Below, one piece after another: positions 30,459 to 39,565 of a stretch of DNA of 64,000 nt. This DNA is from CBDCUW01 sp963734865. Its GTDB lineage: Bacteria > Planctomycetota > Planctomycetia > Pirellulales > Pirellulaceae. The first letter of the stretch is position 1; each line of letters starts with the position of its first letter. Made by a program: the position numbers and the translations under genes. Location of the stretch: positions 496,001 to 560,000 of the forward strand of contig CAVTIV010000014.1 of the NCBI GenBank assembly GCA_963734865.1, given 5' to 3'. Under the pieces are notes generated by a model, which worked only from the letters and a program-made list of their open reading frames with translations, was not told where the DNA came from and did no database searches.

Positions 30459-31370
30459 TCATTCGTCGGCGAATTCCTGCCAACGATGGTGCATGATTGC
30501 CGCGACCGCAACCGACGCCAACCGCGCTGCCGGCGGATCCGAGCGAGACGGCAGGACGATCGGCACCTTGGCCCCGATCACGACTCCAGCCATCACGCCA
30601 CCGGCCAGATATTCCAGATTCTTGGCCAAGATATTGCCGGAGTTCAGATCGGGGGCGAGCAAAATGTCGACATCCCCAGCCACGTTGCTTTCGATCTCTT
30701 TGGTTTGAGCCGCTTCCAGGGAAATCGCGTTGTCGAATGCGAGTGGCCCATCCACCAGCGCATGTCGAATTTGTCGCCGTTGGGCCATTTTGCTGAGACA
30801 TGCGGCATCGATTGTCGAGCCGATCTCTGACTTGACCACTTCCACCGCCGAGAGGGCTGCGACTTTTGGTTTCTCGATCCCCAGGACACGAGCGAGGTCC
30901 ACGGCATTCTGCACGATGGCCGCTTTTTGCATCAAATTGGGTGTGATGCTGATAGCGGCATCTGTGACAAACAGCAGCTTGTGGTACGACGAGAGTTCAA
31001 CGATGAAGACATGGCTCAGTCTTCGCGCGGTGCGCAGACGAGCGAGCACCGGATGCATCAAAACGTCGGTGTGCAGCCAGCCTTTCATCAAACCGTCAAC
31101 GTCCCCCGTCACGGCCATTTCTGTTCCCTGCTGTGCTGCGTCCGCTTCGCTGATCGCATCGACAATTCGGTGGTTTTGCAAGGAAACTCCCGCCTCGGCG
31201 GCGGTCTGTTGGATCCGCTGGCGAACACCGATGAACACCGGCACGATCAAGCCGAGTTCAATCGCTTCGGAGACGCCTGCCATGACATGCTTTTCCCCCG
31301 CATCGACCACTGCCATGGTCAATGGTGGCAACTGCATCGCTTGCTCGACCAGTGCTTGAAGCCGGGACAT
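30459..31370 (-). CDS. Phosphate acetyl/butyryltransferase
   Basis: Transfers an acyl group between CoA and phosphate to give an acyl phosphate usable for ATP synthesis. The family motif is KIGAxxVxxDGPLAFDxA-like, here HALVDGPLAFDNAISLEAA, followed by NVAGDVDILLAPDLNSGNILAKNLEYLAGGVMAGVVIGAKVP-type strands in the last third. Length 303 residues from the ATG at 31370; a TTG at 31394 adds eight. It belongs to the branched phosphate butyryltransferase group rather than the larger Pta. No acetate or butyrate kinase gene is seen beside it. Its place between LOG and FtsH fits a fermentation or survival cluster. Confidence 0.9.
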   Translation of the reverse strand: MSRLQALVEQAMQLPPLTMAVVDAGEKHVMAGVSEAIELGLIVPVFIGVRQRIQQTAAEAGVSLQNHRIVDAISEADAAQQGTEMAVTGDVDGLMKGWLHTDVLMHPVLARLRTARRLSHVFIVELSSYHKLLFVTDAAISITPNLMQKAAIVQNAVDLARVLGIEKPKVAALSAVEVVKSEIGSTIDAACLSKMAQRRQIRHALVDGPLAFDNAISLEAAQTKEIESNVAGDVDILLAPDLNSGNILAKNLEYLAGGVMAGVVIGAKVPIVLPSRSDPPAARLASVAVAAIMHHRWQEFADE

Positions 31371-31476
31371 CTCTTGAAACCTCGGATGTTGCAACCGTAT
31401 GTTCTAAAGGCCTACTACAAACAGGAACCTGATCGACACATGCCCTGCGCTGACGGTGTCAACGCCCGCGTCGGCA

Positions 31477-33612
31477 TCAACTTGCCGGTGTCGACTGGGT
31501 ATCGCCGAGCAATTCGTTGAACGCCGCGGCGTCGAGTGATTCCCGCTTCAGCAGTTCACGGGCGATCCGTTCGAGTTGGTCGCGGTGATCGCTGAGAATT
31601 TGCTTGGCTTCGGCATAGGAAGTGTCCAGCAGCCGCTTGACCTGTTGGTCGATGATTTCTGCTGTGTGAGGACTACAGTCGGTATGCAGACTACCCTGCT
31701 GGCCCGGCAAGAACGTCCCGTCGCGGCTGGCGCAGTGGACCAACCCGATTTCCTCGTTCATGCCGAACAGGCAAATCATTTGGCGGGCCAGCGCAGTCGC
31801 CCGCTCGAGGTCATTTTCTGCGCCGGTGCTGACCTCTTGGTAGATCGTCTGCTCGGCGGCGCGCCCACCCAACAAACCTGTCAGGCGGTCGACGAGTTCC
31901 GAATGCGTCATCAAAAACTGCTGTTCGGTCGGCAGTTGCAGTGTGTAACCCAAGGCCGTGCGGCCACGAGGAACGATGCTGATTTTGTGAACTGGATCGG
32001 CGTGCTTGCTGTGTGCGCCGACCAACGCGTGACCAACTTCGTGGTACGCCACTCGCTCGCGTTCTTCGTCATTCAACCGTCGGCTCTTTCGCTCGGGACC
32101 GGCAACGACTTTTTCGATTGCCTCTTCGATATCCGCTTGCGAAATCGTTTTCGATCCGTTGCGTGCCGCAAGCAAGGCGGCCTCGTTCAGCGCATTGGCC
32201 AAGTCCGCACCGGAGAATCCGGGTGTGGCGCGAGCGATCTTGCGGAGATCGACATCGTCCGACAGCGGCTTGTTGCGAGCATGAACTTTCAAGATTGCCT
32301 CGCGGCCATCCAGGTCGGGCGAATCGACAACCACCTGGCGATCGAAACGTCCGGGTCGCAGCAGCGCCCGATCGAGCACTTCGGGTCGGTTGGTCGCTGC
32401 TAATAGAATGACGCCCACGTTTGGTTCAAAGCCATCCATTTCTACCAGCAGCTGGTTTAACGTCTGCTCTCGCTCGTCGTTCACCGCTCCCACATGTACC
32501 CCGCGTTCACGACCGATGGCGTCCAGTTCATCGATGAACACAATGCACGGAGCTTGCGTCTTGGCCTGATCGAACAGATCGCGGACACGAGAGGCGCCCA
32601 CGCCGACAAACATCTCGACAAAGTCGCTGCCGCTGAGCGAAAAGAATGGAACATCGGCCTCGCCGGCAACGGCCTTGGCGATCAGCGTTTTTCCGGTTCC
32701 CGGCGGCCCCACCAGCAGCACGCCTTTGGGAATCTTCGCCCCCAATACGGTGTAACGGTCTGGATTCTTTAGAAAATCGACGACCTCCTGCAGTTCAAAC
32801 TTCGCTTCATCGCAGCCGGCAACATCGTTGAAGTTGACACCGGTATCCTTTTCTCCGACCAACTTGGCTCGACTCTTACCGATATTCATCACCGCCTGCC
32901 CCGCCGAACCGAGTCGACGCGAGAGAAATGTCCACAGCAAAAACATGATTCCCAATGGCAGAATCCAGGACATCATCAATCCGGACAGAAAACTGGGACG
33001 CACTCCCTCGAAACGCACACCTGCGGCCTCCAATTGATCGACCAGCGCCGGATCCTCCACGCGAATGGTGCGAAAGATGATGTCGGATGGTTTCGCCGAC
33101 TCGGCTGCAGAGGGTTGACCCGGCTTGGCGTCTGACGGTTTCGCCGACTTGGTGTCGGAGGGCTTTACCGCTGAGGAAGCTGGCAAAGATTCGTCTTTTT
33201 TCGGGGACCCGGTGTCAGCCTTTGAACGATCCGAGGTAGCCTTTGAACTATCCGAGGTAGCCTTGCCTGGATTCGCCGTCGCAGCCGGTTGGGCAGGTTT
33301 CAAACTCGTGTCGTTGGCTGCTGGTGCAAGGGACTGATTCGAATCGGTAGCCGATTTGAGGCGGATCACGCCGACGATCTCGTCGTCTTTGACATCACAT
33401 TCGACGACTTCGCCACGGGCCACGTGCTGTTTAAAGTCGCTGTAGGCGATCAATTGGACCCGCGCCTGGAAGAAAATGTCTTGCCAGACCCACAACATCA
33501 GCAGCATCACCGGTAGGTACCAAAGCAAGGCTTGCCAATTCACTTGCATGGACGGCGGGTCGTCCGGCTTTTCGGGCCGTGGAGTACGAGAATCGGGTGG
33601 CTTCTCAGGCAT
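31477..33612 (-). CDS. ftsH: FtsH, ATP-dependent membrane zinc protease with long Ser/Lys/Pro-rich insert
   Basis: Hexameric AAA+ protease that extracts and degrades membrane and regulatory proteins. The 711-residue product has a first helix at about 26-50, an unusual Ala/Ser/Lys/Pro-rich linker at 88-177 inside the periplasmic domain, a second helix (about 210-232), Walker A GPPGTGKT at 302-309, Walker B VFIDELDAIG, the second region of homology RPGRFDRQVV, and the zinc motif HEVGH. The ATG at 33612 is clearly in position. The linker contains short repeats (SDSSKATSDRSK, SAKPSDAKPGQP). Such an insert is not standard and may tether the protease in the periplasm. Many bacteria carry more than one ftsH; this may be a stress copy. 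Confidence 0.95.
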   Translation of the reverse strand: MPEKPPDSRTPRPEKPDDPPSMQVNWQALLWYLPVMLLMLWVWQDIFFQARVQLIAYSDFKQHVARGEVVECDVKDDEIVGVIRLKSATDSNQSLAPAANDTSLKPAQPAATANPGKATSDSSKATSDRSKADTGSPKKDESLPASSAVKPSDTKSAKPSDAKPGQPSAAESAKPSDIIFRTIRVEDPALVDQLEAAGVRFEGVRPSFLSGLMMSWILPLGIMFLLWTFLSRRLGSAGQAVMNIGKSRAKLVGEKDTGVNFNDVAGCDEAKFELQEVVDFLKNPDRYTVLGAKIPKGVLLVGPPGTGKTLIAKAVAGEADVPFFSLSGSDFVEMFVGVGASRVRDLFDQAKTQAPCIVFIDELDAIGRERGVHVGAVNDEREQTLNQLLVEMDGFEPNVGVILLAATNRPEVLDRALLRPGRFDRQVVVDSPDLDGREAILKVHARNKPLSDDVDLRKIARATPGFSGADLANALNEAALLAARNGSKTISQADIEEAIEKVVAGPERKSRRLNDEERERVAYHEVGHALVGAHSKHADPVHKISIVPRGRTALGYTLQLPTEQQFLMTHSELVDRLTGLLGGRAAEQTIYQEVSTGAENDLERATALARQMICLFGMNEEIGLVHCASRDGTFLPGQQGSLHTDCSPHTAEIIDQQVKRLLDTSYAEAKQILSDHRDQLERIARELLKRESLDAAAFNELLGDTQSTPAS

Positions 33613-33783
33613 GACGATCGATCTCTGCGGTGCCAAACTCAGCGGAATATCCCGGCGATCCCGGTGAGATGTTGATAAGGCAAAATCCGCGCGCGCGAAT
33701 CCCTGCGGGATTGCGCGTTTGTTGTGGAGGCCGAACCGGCCGGCTTGGAGGCGCGCGTCGCTGGAACTCAAGACTCCGAAGGC

Positions 33784-34506
33784 TTAGTGTCCATTGCCCG
33801 TTCGCGGCGACGCCCAGGTCGTCCAAAGCACGATGACCGCTCCCATGAAGTACGCGAACAGGGAGAATATCCAACAAGAAAAGGATAGCTTCGTGCCGAT
33901 GGCGTCGGCAGCGGCAATGGCGTCTTCGTGGAACAAGGCCTCGGCATAGTCGCCCCATCCATGGATGGCAATGGGGATGATCAACAGCAGGATTCCGTTG
34001 CGAATGCGGTTTTGATTGAAGAGCATCCAGTTGGCTGCGAAATAACCCATCATCAGTTGCAACGATCCATGACCGGCAGGAATCGTCAGCAGCCGCGCGA
34101 GTGACTCGGCAAAACGATCTTCCGCCGCGTAGACAGCAACGGCATTCTCGATGGTTGTGAATCCAATCGCCAGCGACACTGCGGCGGCAAGCATCTTGCG
34201 TCGGTTCGAAAGAATGCCGCGATAGCATAGGCAAACAGCGAGTAAACCGAGGGCCACGAGCGTTTCTTCGACGACGGCGGCGCCAAGCACTTGCTGGACA
34301 AACAGCCGCAAGTAGCGGTTGGACAGCGAATTGCCAAGATTCTCGATCGGTGTCTCGATCAACCAAACGGGAATCACCACCAGCATTCCGAATCCAAGCC
34401 CCACCCAGACGAACTCGGACCCAAGCCGGTTAGGACTCAGACGGTCCAGTAAGCCCAGCAACACGATCGTCGGGAGCAAGGCGATCAAGATGGTTACCGG
34501 CGTCAT
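33784..34506 (-). CDS. PrsW-like intramembrane protease
   Basis: Multi-spanning protein of 240 residues with the PrsW motif set: EE at 80-81 (VVEETLVA), GFTTIEN at 115-121, His146 in GHGSLQLMMGY, and HGWGDY at 182-187. PrsW (M82) is a site-1 protease that cleaves anti-sigma factors. The protein is divergent from classic PrsW but keeps the probable metal residues. The ATG at 34506 is taken; an upstream ATG at 34527 is equally possible. The gene is divergent from the small membrane protein at 34614. It sits between FtsH and a rhomboid, so three membrane proteases are adjacent. Activity cannot be proven from sequence. Confidence 0.78.
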   Translation of the reverse strand: MTPVTILIALLPTIVLLGLLDRLSPNRLGSEFVWVGLGFGMLVVIPVWLIETPIENLGNSLSNRYLRLFVQQVLGAAVVEETLVALGLLAVCLCYRGILSNRRKMLAAAVSLAIGFTTIENAVAVYAAEDRFAESLARLLTIPAGHGSLQLMMGYFAANWMLFNQNRIRNGILLLIIPIAIHGWGDYAEALFHEDAIAAADAIGTKLSFSCWIFSLFAYFMGAVIVLWTTWASPRTGNGH

Positions 34507-34530
34507 GATGGCAACGAGTTGGCACAAAAA

Positions 34531-34559
34531 TTGCTATTAAATAATGACTGCTATAAAAT
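34531..34559 (+). promoter_or_regulatory. Likely sigma-70 type promoter for the small membrane protein gene
   Basis: TTGCTA at 34531-34536 and TAAAAT at 34554-34559 are spaced by 17 bases in the AT-richest stretch of the neighbourhood. The predicted start would be near 34566, about 48 bases ahead of the ATG at 34614, with a strong GAGGAGGAA ribosome site between. Planctomycete promoters often deviate from this form, so the call is moderate. Confidence 0.4.
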
Positions 34560-34613
34560 GACGTGTGATTCTCATCCGTCGTTGAACCGTTCCCCAGCGA
34601 GGAGGAACAAGAG

Positions 34614-34796
34614 ATGGTTTTTAACGCGATCACCGTTTCCGCAATGGTTGCTGCAGCTGCTTTGATTGTCGGAGTGCTGTATTGGACTCTTTTTTCCGTT
34701 GGCCTGCAGGAGGCAGACGATCCCGATGAGTCGGAGCCGGAGGACCTGACGGAATTCGAGAAACACCACACGCATCGTCCGGATGTTCATGCCTGA
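34614..34796 (+). CDS. 60-residue single-helix acidic protein
   Basis: Starts with a 25-residue hydrophobic segment (AITVSAMVAAAALIVGVLYWT) and ends with an acidic, His-containing tail (DDPDESEPEDLTEF.. and HHTHRPDVHA). The ATG is preceded by GAGGAGGAA, one of the strongest ribosome binding sites in the window, and by a plausible promoter at 34531-34559. The short N-terminal helix with a charged tail suggests a membrane-anchored accessory peptide of the neighbouring proteases or a metal-binding tail. No family is recognised. Confidence 0.6.
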   Translation: MVFNAITVSAMVAAAALIVGVLYWTLFSVGLQEADDPDESEPEDLTEFEKHHTHRPDVHA

Positions 34797-34831
34797 GTCG
34801 TTGTCTGGTGTTGAGTCGTCCCGAGAATCAT

Positions 34832-35464
34832 TCACTTCGTTGCCGCCGGGATCAAGAAAAGAGACAGCATCCCGAGTGGGAAGGCGATCAGGTGGGCGAT
34901 GTCGGCGGACATGGTGCGACCGCCGTCGGGGAGATGGAATGACGACCAGGCCAGTCGCAGGGTGAGAACGGTCAAGATTGCGGTGATCAGGCTGAGCCGA
35001 ACCGGGGGTGATAATCCTGCGATTGCGAGCCCCAGGCAGCCGTAGTAACCGGCCGAGGGACCAACGTCCTTGGCTTCCCAGAGCAGGCTGCCACGGTGGG
35101 TTTCCAGCAATGCATAGAGGGAAGCAATTGCCCCAGACATCAACAGCAGCGTGATCAGATGAATGCCAACAAAGGTTGCCGCCGCACGAATGGTTCCGTA
35201 CTTCGCTTCGACCCAACCGACCGCGCCTACCAGCATCGCCAGCGAGCTGTAGAATCGCGAACCGCCGGCGGTAAAGAACAGCGACGTAACACCGCGATGC
35301 AATTCACCTTCCAGCAGCAGTCGTACCGAGTAACCGACCTGATGGTGGACCTGCGTGTCCAACATACCGACGTGCGTTTTGCCATAGATGCCGGCCGCAA
35401 CGAGGGCCGCGAGCATTCCAAGCGTAAACGGATACCGTAATACAGCGCAAAGATAATCCACCAT
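34832..35464 (-). CDS. Rhomboid-family intramembrane serine protease, divergent
   Basis: A 210-residue membrane protein with six or seven helices. The catalytic pair is recognisable: Ser137 within GPSAGYYG (135-142), a GxSx variant of the rhomboid GxSG, and His191 in the last helices (ADIAHLIAFPLGML). The ATG at 35464 has AAGGAG six bases before it. The gene is convergent with the 60-residue protein gene. Rhomboids cut single-pass membrane proteins; several candidates (34614, 20062, 13661) are encoded nearby. The replacement of the second Gly by Ala is known in some active members, so activity is possible but unproven. Confidence 0.68.
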   Translation of the reverse strand: MVDYLCAVLRYPFTLGMLAALVAAGIYGKTHVGMLDTQVHHQVGYSVRLLLEGELHRGVTSLFFTAGGSRFYSSLAMLVGAVGWVEAKYGTIRAAATFVGIHLITLLLMSGAIASLYALLETHRGSLLWEAKDVGPSAGYYGCLGLAIAGLSPPVRLSLITAILTVLTLRLAWSSFHLPDGGRTMSADIAHLIAFPLGMLSLFLIPAATK

Positions 35465-35569
35465 CAACAACTCCTTGCCGACATTCTCTTGGTTTTGCGA
35501 TTCCGAGCAAGCCGGCGAGGCTCTATTGCCGGCATCCCATGATCGCTGGTTTCCGCTGGCAACCTGGGG

Positions 35570-35983
35570 TCAAGTGAGATGGTTTTCGAGTGCGGCGGCA
35601 AAGCTGAGCGAATGACCTTGCGGATCACGAAGATGAAAATAGCGTTCGCCCCAGGCGGCATCGGTGGGTTCGCTTTCCGGCTGCAAGCCAATCGCGATGA
35701 CGCGGCGATAGAATGCGTCAACATCGGAGACATAGAAAATCAACCGGCCCCAGTCCATTTGGCTCTTGTTCATCTCTTGCGAGGGCAAAATTCGCAGCAC
35801 CAGATTGAGGCAGCTTTTGCCGGCATGGAGCGTGGTGAACGTGGACCGCGGACCACCAAATCGCACAGAGAATCCGAGTGACAGATAGAATTCGACGGAG
35901 CGCGTCATGTCCGAGGTCGCCAATGTCACAGCGCTGAGCGATTGAACGCTAGCGATTATTGGCTCGTTTGCGGATCGTTTCAT
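35570..35983 (-). CDS. VOC-superfamily (glyoxalase/bleomycin-resistance-like) protein
   Basis: A 137-residue protein of the vicinal-oxygen-chelate fold. It has the N-terminal strand-helix SAVTLATSDMTRSVEFYLSLGF, the middle IFYVSDVDAFYRRVIAIG, and the C-terminal ERYFHLRDPQGHSLSFA with the usual DP.GH.L motif. The family includes dioxygenases, glyoxalase I and drug-binding proteins; the sequence alone does not tell which. The ATG at 35983 is chosen; longer starts (36022, 36031) add a Pro/Asn-rich extension without likeness. It stands alone between the rhomboid and a 461-base gap. Confidence 0.75.
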   Translation of the reverse strand: MKRSANEPIIASVQSLSAVTLATSDMTRSVEFYLSLGFSVRFGGPRSTFTTLHAGKSCLNLVLRILPSQEMNKSQMDWGRLIFYVSDVDAFYRRVIAIGLQPESEPTDAAWGERYFHLRDPQGHSLSFAAALENHLT

Positions 35984-36444
35984 CGGAATACCGGGCAGGT
36001 CGTTGATGTTCGGGATCAACATCTTCGGCAAAAAATTGCTCGCGCTGGCAATAATGTACGCGATTCACCGACCGCACCTGTTAGCCAAGCTCGACTCCAT
36101 ACTGGCTGAATGCCTCAGCGACTGATTGGAAACGATACCTCGAAAATACCAGGCTATGCCGACAAAACTCAACTGTCCAGTCAAATATTCGCCACCGCAT
36201 GGAGATTGTCCAGCAGACATGAACGATCCACCATGACCGACCGCGATGGTTGTGTTATCGATTCTGGCAGCAACGGTACAGGATTTCCAATGATCATGCT
36301 CGACCGCGGCCGCATTCTGGAAAGTGATCCATCGAGACTGCACGAAGCGTGCCGGATCTTGCAGTAGAATCACGAATTGGTACAGACACCGACGAAGAAA
36401 CCCGGGAGTCGTTTTGGCTCACTCACCGAATCCACGGTATTGAA
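35984..36444. other. Non-coding gap, 461 bases
   Basis: No credible gene on either strand. The short open frames here have no domain-like composition. It contains the divergent start regions of the VOC gene and the hybrid histidine kinase gene. I see no clear promoter, terminator or repeat. Confidence 0.5.
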
Positions 36445-39067
36445 ATGACGACGCTGACGAGAAACGACTGGCTTAACATGGCGATTGCTTTGGCATTCCT
36501 GGTCCTGATCGTGCTCGGGGTTGTCACCTTTCAGAACTCCAAGGCCATCCGTCAAAGTGAAAAGTTGGTCACGGAGTCCTACGCGGTACGCGAGAAAACG
36601 CGTCAACTGATCTCATCCATCAAGGACATGCAAACTGGCGAACGTGGATACTTGTTGGCAAAAGATCCGTCTTACCTGGTCCCATACCACACGGGTATCG
36701 AATCGGTGCAACAGAGTTTCCAGGATCTTGGGGTGCTCACCCAAGACCACGCCTCGCAGCAAAGGCGTTTGAATGAATTGCGGAAACTGTATGATGCGAA
36801 ACAGGAGCACCTGGCTCGTACCATCGAGCTTCGGGAACAAGAGCCAATGCCAGAAACGGATTGGCCGTCTGTTGAATTGGTGCTCTCAGGGGCGCGGTGA
36901 AGATCTGATGAACGGGATTCGTGACGTCGTCAGAGAAATCTTGCGCGAGGAAGAATTTCGGCTGAGAAAACGAGAGGATGATGCAAATGCACAGACCGCA
37001 ATCTCCAGGACGTCGCTGATTTCCGGCAACGCGATTGCCTTGGGTCTGCTCCTTTTGACCAGCGTGATTGCTCATATTGATCGAAAGAAACGTGACCAGG
37101 CAGAGGCCGAGATGCAATCCAGTCGGGCAGACTTGCGGGCAATTTTCGATTCGGCCCAAGATGGCATCATCAGTTTCAATGCCGACCTGAGTATTCGCCT
37201 GATGAACCCGGCGGCGGCAACGTTGCACGCATGCGACGTGGAGGCGGCAATTGGCCGATCCGTGCTCGATTTCGTTCCGCCGGCATCGCGCCAGAACGCA
37301 GATGAAGAGATACACGAATTCCTGGAATCCAACGATTCAGTCCGATCCATCACGGAAACCACTGCCTTGCGTGATGATGGCACGGAGTTTCCCTGCGCGG
37401 GATCGCTCGCCAAGTCGGTTGTCGGTGATCGAGTTTTTGCCACGTCGATGTTTCGCGATCTTAGTGAAACCAAAGCGAGTCAAGCCAAGATTCAGCAGCA
37501 AACCGCGATCCTCGATCAGGTCAGTGATGCGATCCTTGTCTGTGACATGAACGACGAAATCGTATTTTGGAATCGCGGCTCGCAGATTCTGTACAGAATT
37601 CCGGTTGAACAAGCCGTCGGCAAGAACGGGGCGGAACTGCTGTTTTCGGATCAACGTGATTTATGGGAAGAGGGGCGGCGCGCGATTTTGGAACAAGGAT
37701 CGTTCTTGGCGGAAATATCGCAACACGTTCATGGCCGTGATGACATCGTGGTTGAACATCGCCGTACGTTGATTCGTGACGAACGCGGCGAACCAACGGC
37801 CCAGTTGATTTTGAATCTTGATATCACTGATCGCAAAAAAGATGAAGCCAGGCAGCGACGTTCGCAACGTTTGGAAAGCATCGGAACGCTTGCCGGGGGA
37901 ATTGCGCATGACTTGAACAATGTGTTGACCCCGATCCTGATGAGCGGCAAGTTGCTCAAGCGTGGCAGCGACAATCATGAACGGTTGGTCGACGCGATCG
38001 TGGCCAGTGCCGAGCGTGGCGGCAAGATGATTAAGAAACTATTGTCGTTCGCCGGAGGCGAGCAGACAACGCAGCAAACGATTGATATTCGCGAGATTCT
38101 CTGGGAAGTCGAAGAGATCCTGAGCCACTCGCTGCCAAAAACCATTGATCTGCAGGTTCACGCACCGGACAATCTGTACCCCGTAAATGGTGATGCAACC
38201 GAGTTGTCTCAGGTACTGATGAATCTGGCGATCAACGCGCGTGATGCGATGCCGCTCGGAGGCCGACTGGATATCGTCGCCGAAGACTTTCATGTCGATG
38301 ATTCGCTGGCCAGGCAAAGTGACACCATACGCACGGGACCTCACGTGCTCCTGAAGATTACCGACAATGGTGTCGGAATGCCGCGAGACGTCTGTGACCG
38401 GATTTTTGATCCGTTCTTCACGACCAAAGAACAAGGCAAGGGGACAGGTCTTGGTTTGGCAACCACGCTGGGAATCGTTCGCTCTCATGGTGGAGAAATC
38501 AACGTCTATAGCGAGCCGGGCATCGGCACCGCGTTCTCGATTTACTTGCCCTCGGCGCAACAACAAGAAAGTTGGATCATCGAGTTGGACGAGGGTAACG
38601 CCATTCCCACAGGCAATGGCGAGACGATCTTCGTCGTCGATGACGAACCTTTGATCACGGAAACCGCTGGTGCCATGCTGATAGCAGCCGGTTATCGCGT
38701 CCTCGTTGCCTCGACCGGTGCCGAAGCGCTGGCGACCTACCAGCAGCGCAGCGATAGGATCGACTTGGTATTACTGGATATGATGATGCCCGGGATGGAT
38801 GGGTTTGCGACCAAGGAAGGTTTGCGGGCAATCAATCGAGATGTTTGCATTGTCGCCAGCAGCGGTCTACGCCACCCACGCGTCGACGGTGAACGCATGG
38901 CGGACGTCGATGGATTCCTTCCCAAGCCATACTGCGACGAACAATTGCTGCGATTGGTGCGGAGAGTGTTGGACGCGAAGGGCGAACGGAACACGGTGGG
39001 GAGGAAACGTTTGCCAGAAGCGGACGATCTGACGGGTGGCCGACGCGTCGAAGAGGGGCTGTGCTAA
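36445..39067 (+). CDS. Hybrid histidine kinase: CHASE3, two PAS, HisKA, HATPase, receiver (one frameshift)
   Basis: Membrane sensor with two helices (about 12-32 and 190-210) flanking a CHASE3 sensing domain (QTGERGYLLAKDPSYLVPY). Two PAS domains follow (RADLRAIFDSAQDGIISFN and ILDQVSDAILVCDMNDEIVFW). Next come HisKA with the phospho-acceptor in GTLAGGIAHDLNNVLTPIL, the ATPase with DNGVGMP, DPFFTTK and GTGLGLAT, and a receiver domain (FVVDDEPLITET, LVLLDMMMPGMDG, FLPKPYCDEQL). The frame breaks at the G run 36889-36892, where one G fewer joins LSG to RGEDLMNGIRDVVREIL, the normal CHASE3 continuation. The last bases overlap the convergent USP gene by four bases. The partner regulator is likely the NtrC-type protein at 39566-41022. 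Confidence 0.92.
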
Positions 39068-39510
39068 TGTTTGGCGTCGTGAGTGTGCCGCGGATGCTTG
39101 AAGGTTGCGACGGGGCAATTGGCGTGTCGAACGACGGATTCGGCAACGCTGCCCATGAACGCACGGAACAAACCGGTGCGTCCGTGCGTGCCCAAGACAA
39201 TCAAATCGACCGCTTCGGCTTCTGCGAAGGCGACGATTTCTTTGGCAGGATCCCCTAACAACAGGTGATGCTCATACGGTACCTGGGGGTCAACCGGAAC
39301 GACCTTGTGCAACATCTGCGACAACTGTTCTTGCGTCGGGTCCTGGGAGCCATAGTACATGTGCCCCGTGCCATAGGCGATCGGTGGTTCTTCGACGTGC
39401 AATATCAGTATCTGTGCACCGGCGTCGCGTGCCAGGGACGTCGCCAACTCTAACGCTTCGTCGCCGCAGTGAGAGAAGTCCGTCGGGAATAGTATTTTTT
39501 TTAACTTCAT
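39064..39510 (-). CDS. Universal stress protein (UspA family)
   Basis: A 148-residue cytoplasmic alpha/beta protein that starts MKLKKILFPTDFSHCGDEAL. It ends with the ATP-binding signature GTHGRTGLFRAFMGSVAESVV (G-2X-G-9X-G-S), so an ATP-binding subtype. It overlaps the 3' end of the histidine kinase by four bases on the opposite strand and lies 56 bases after the NtrC gene, in the same direction, so the two may be co-transcribed. USPs of this kind accompany low-oxygen or starvation regulons. Confidence 0.92.
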   Translation of the reverse strand: MKLKKILFPTDFSHCGDEALELATSLARDAGAQILILHVEEPPIAYGTGHMYYGSQDPTQEQLSQMLHKVVPVDPQVPYEHHLLLGDPAKEIVAFAEAEAVDLIVLGTHGRTGLFRAFMGSVAESVVRHANCPVATFKHPRHTHDAKH

Positions 39511-39565
39511 CTTTTGCCACGGCTGAAATGGTGTAGCGTGATCAACATGGATCGTGGAATTGCGA

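Noticed and set aside
31576..32403. 275-codon plus-strand frame inside ftsH
   Set aside because: Antisense shadow of the highly conserved AAA+ region; no family likeness of its own.
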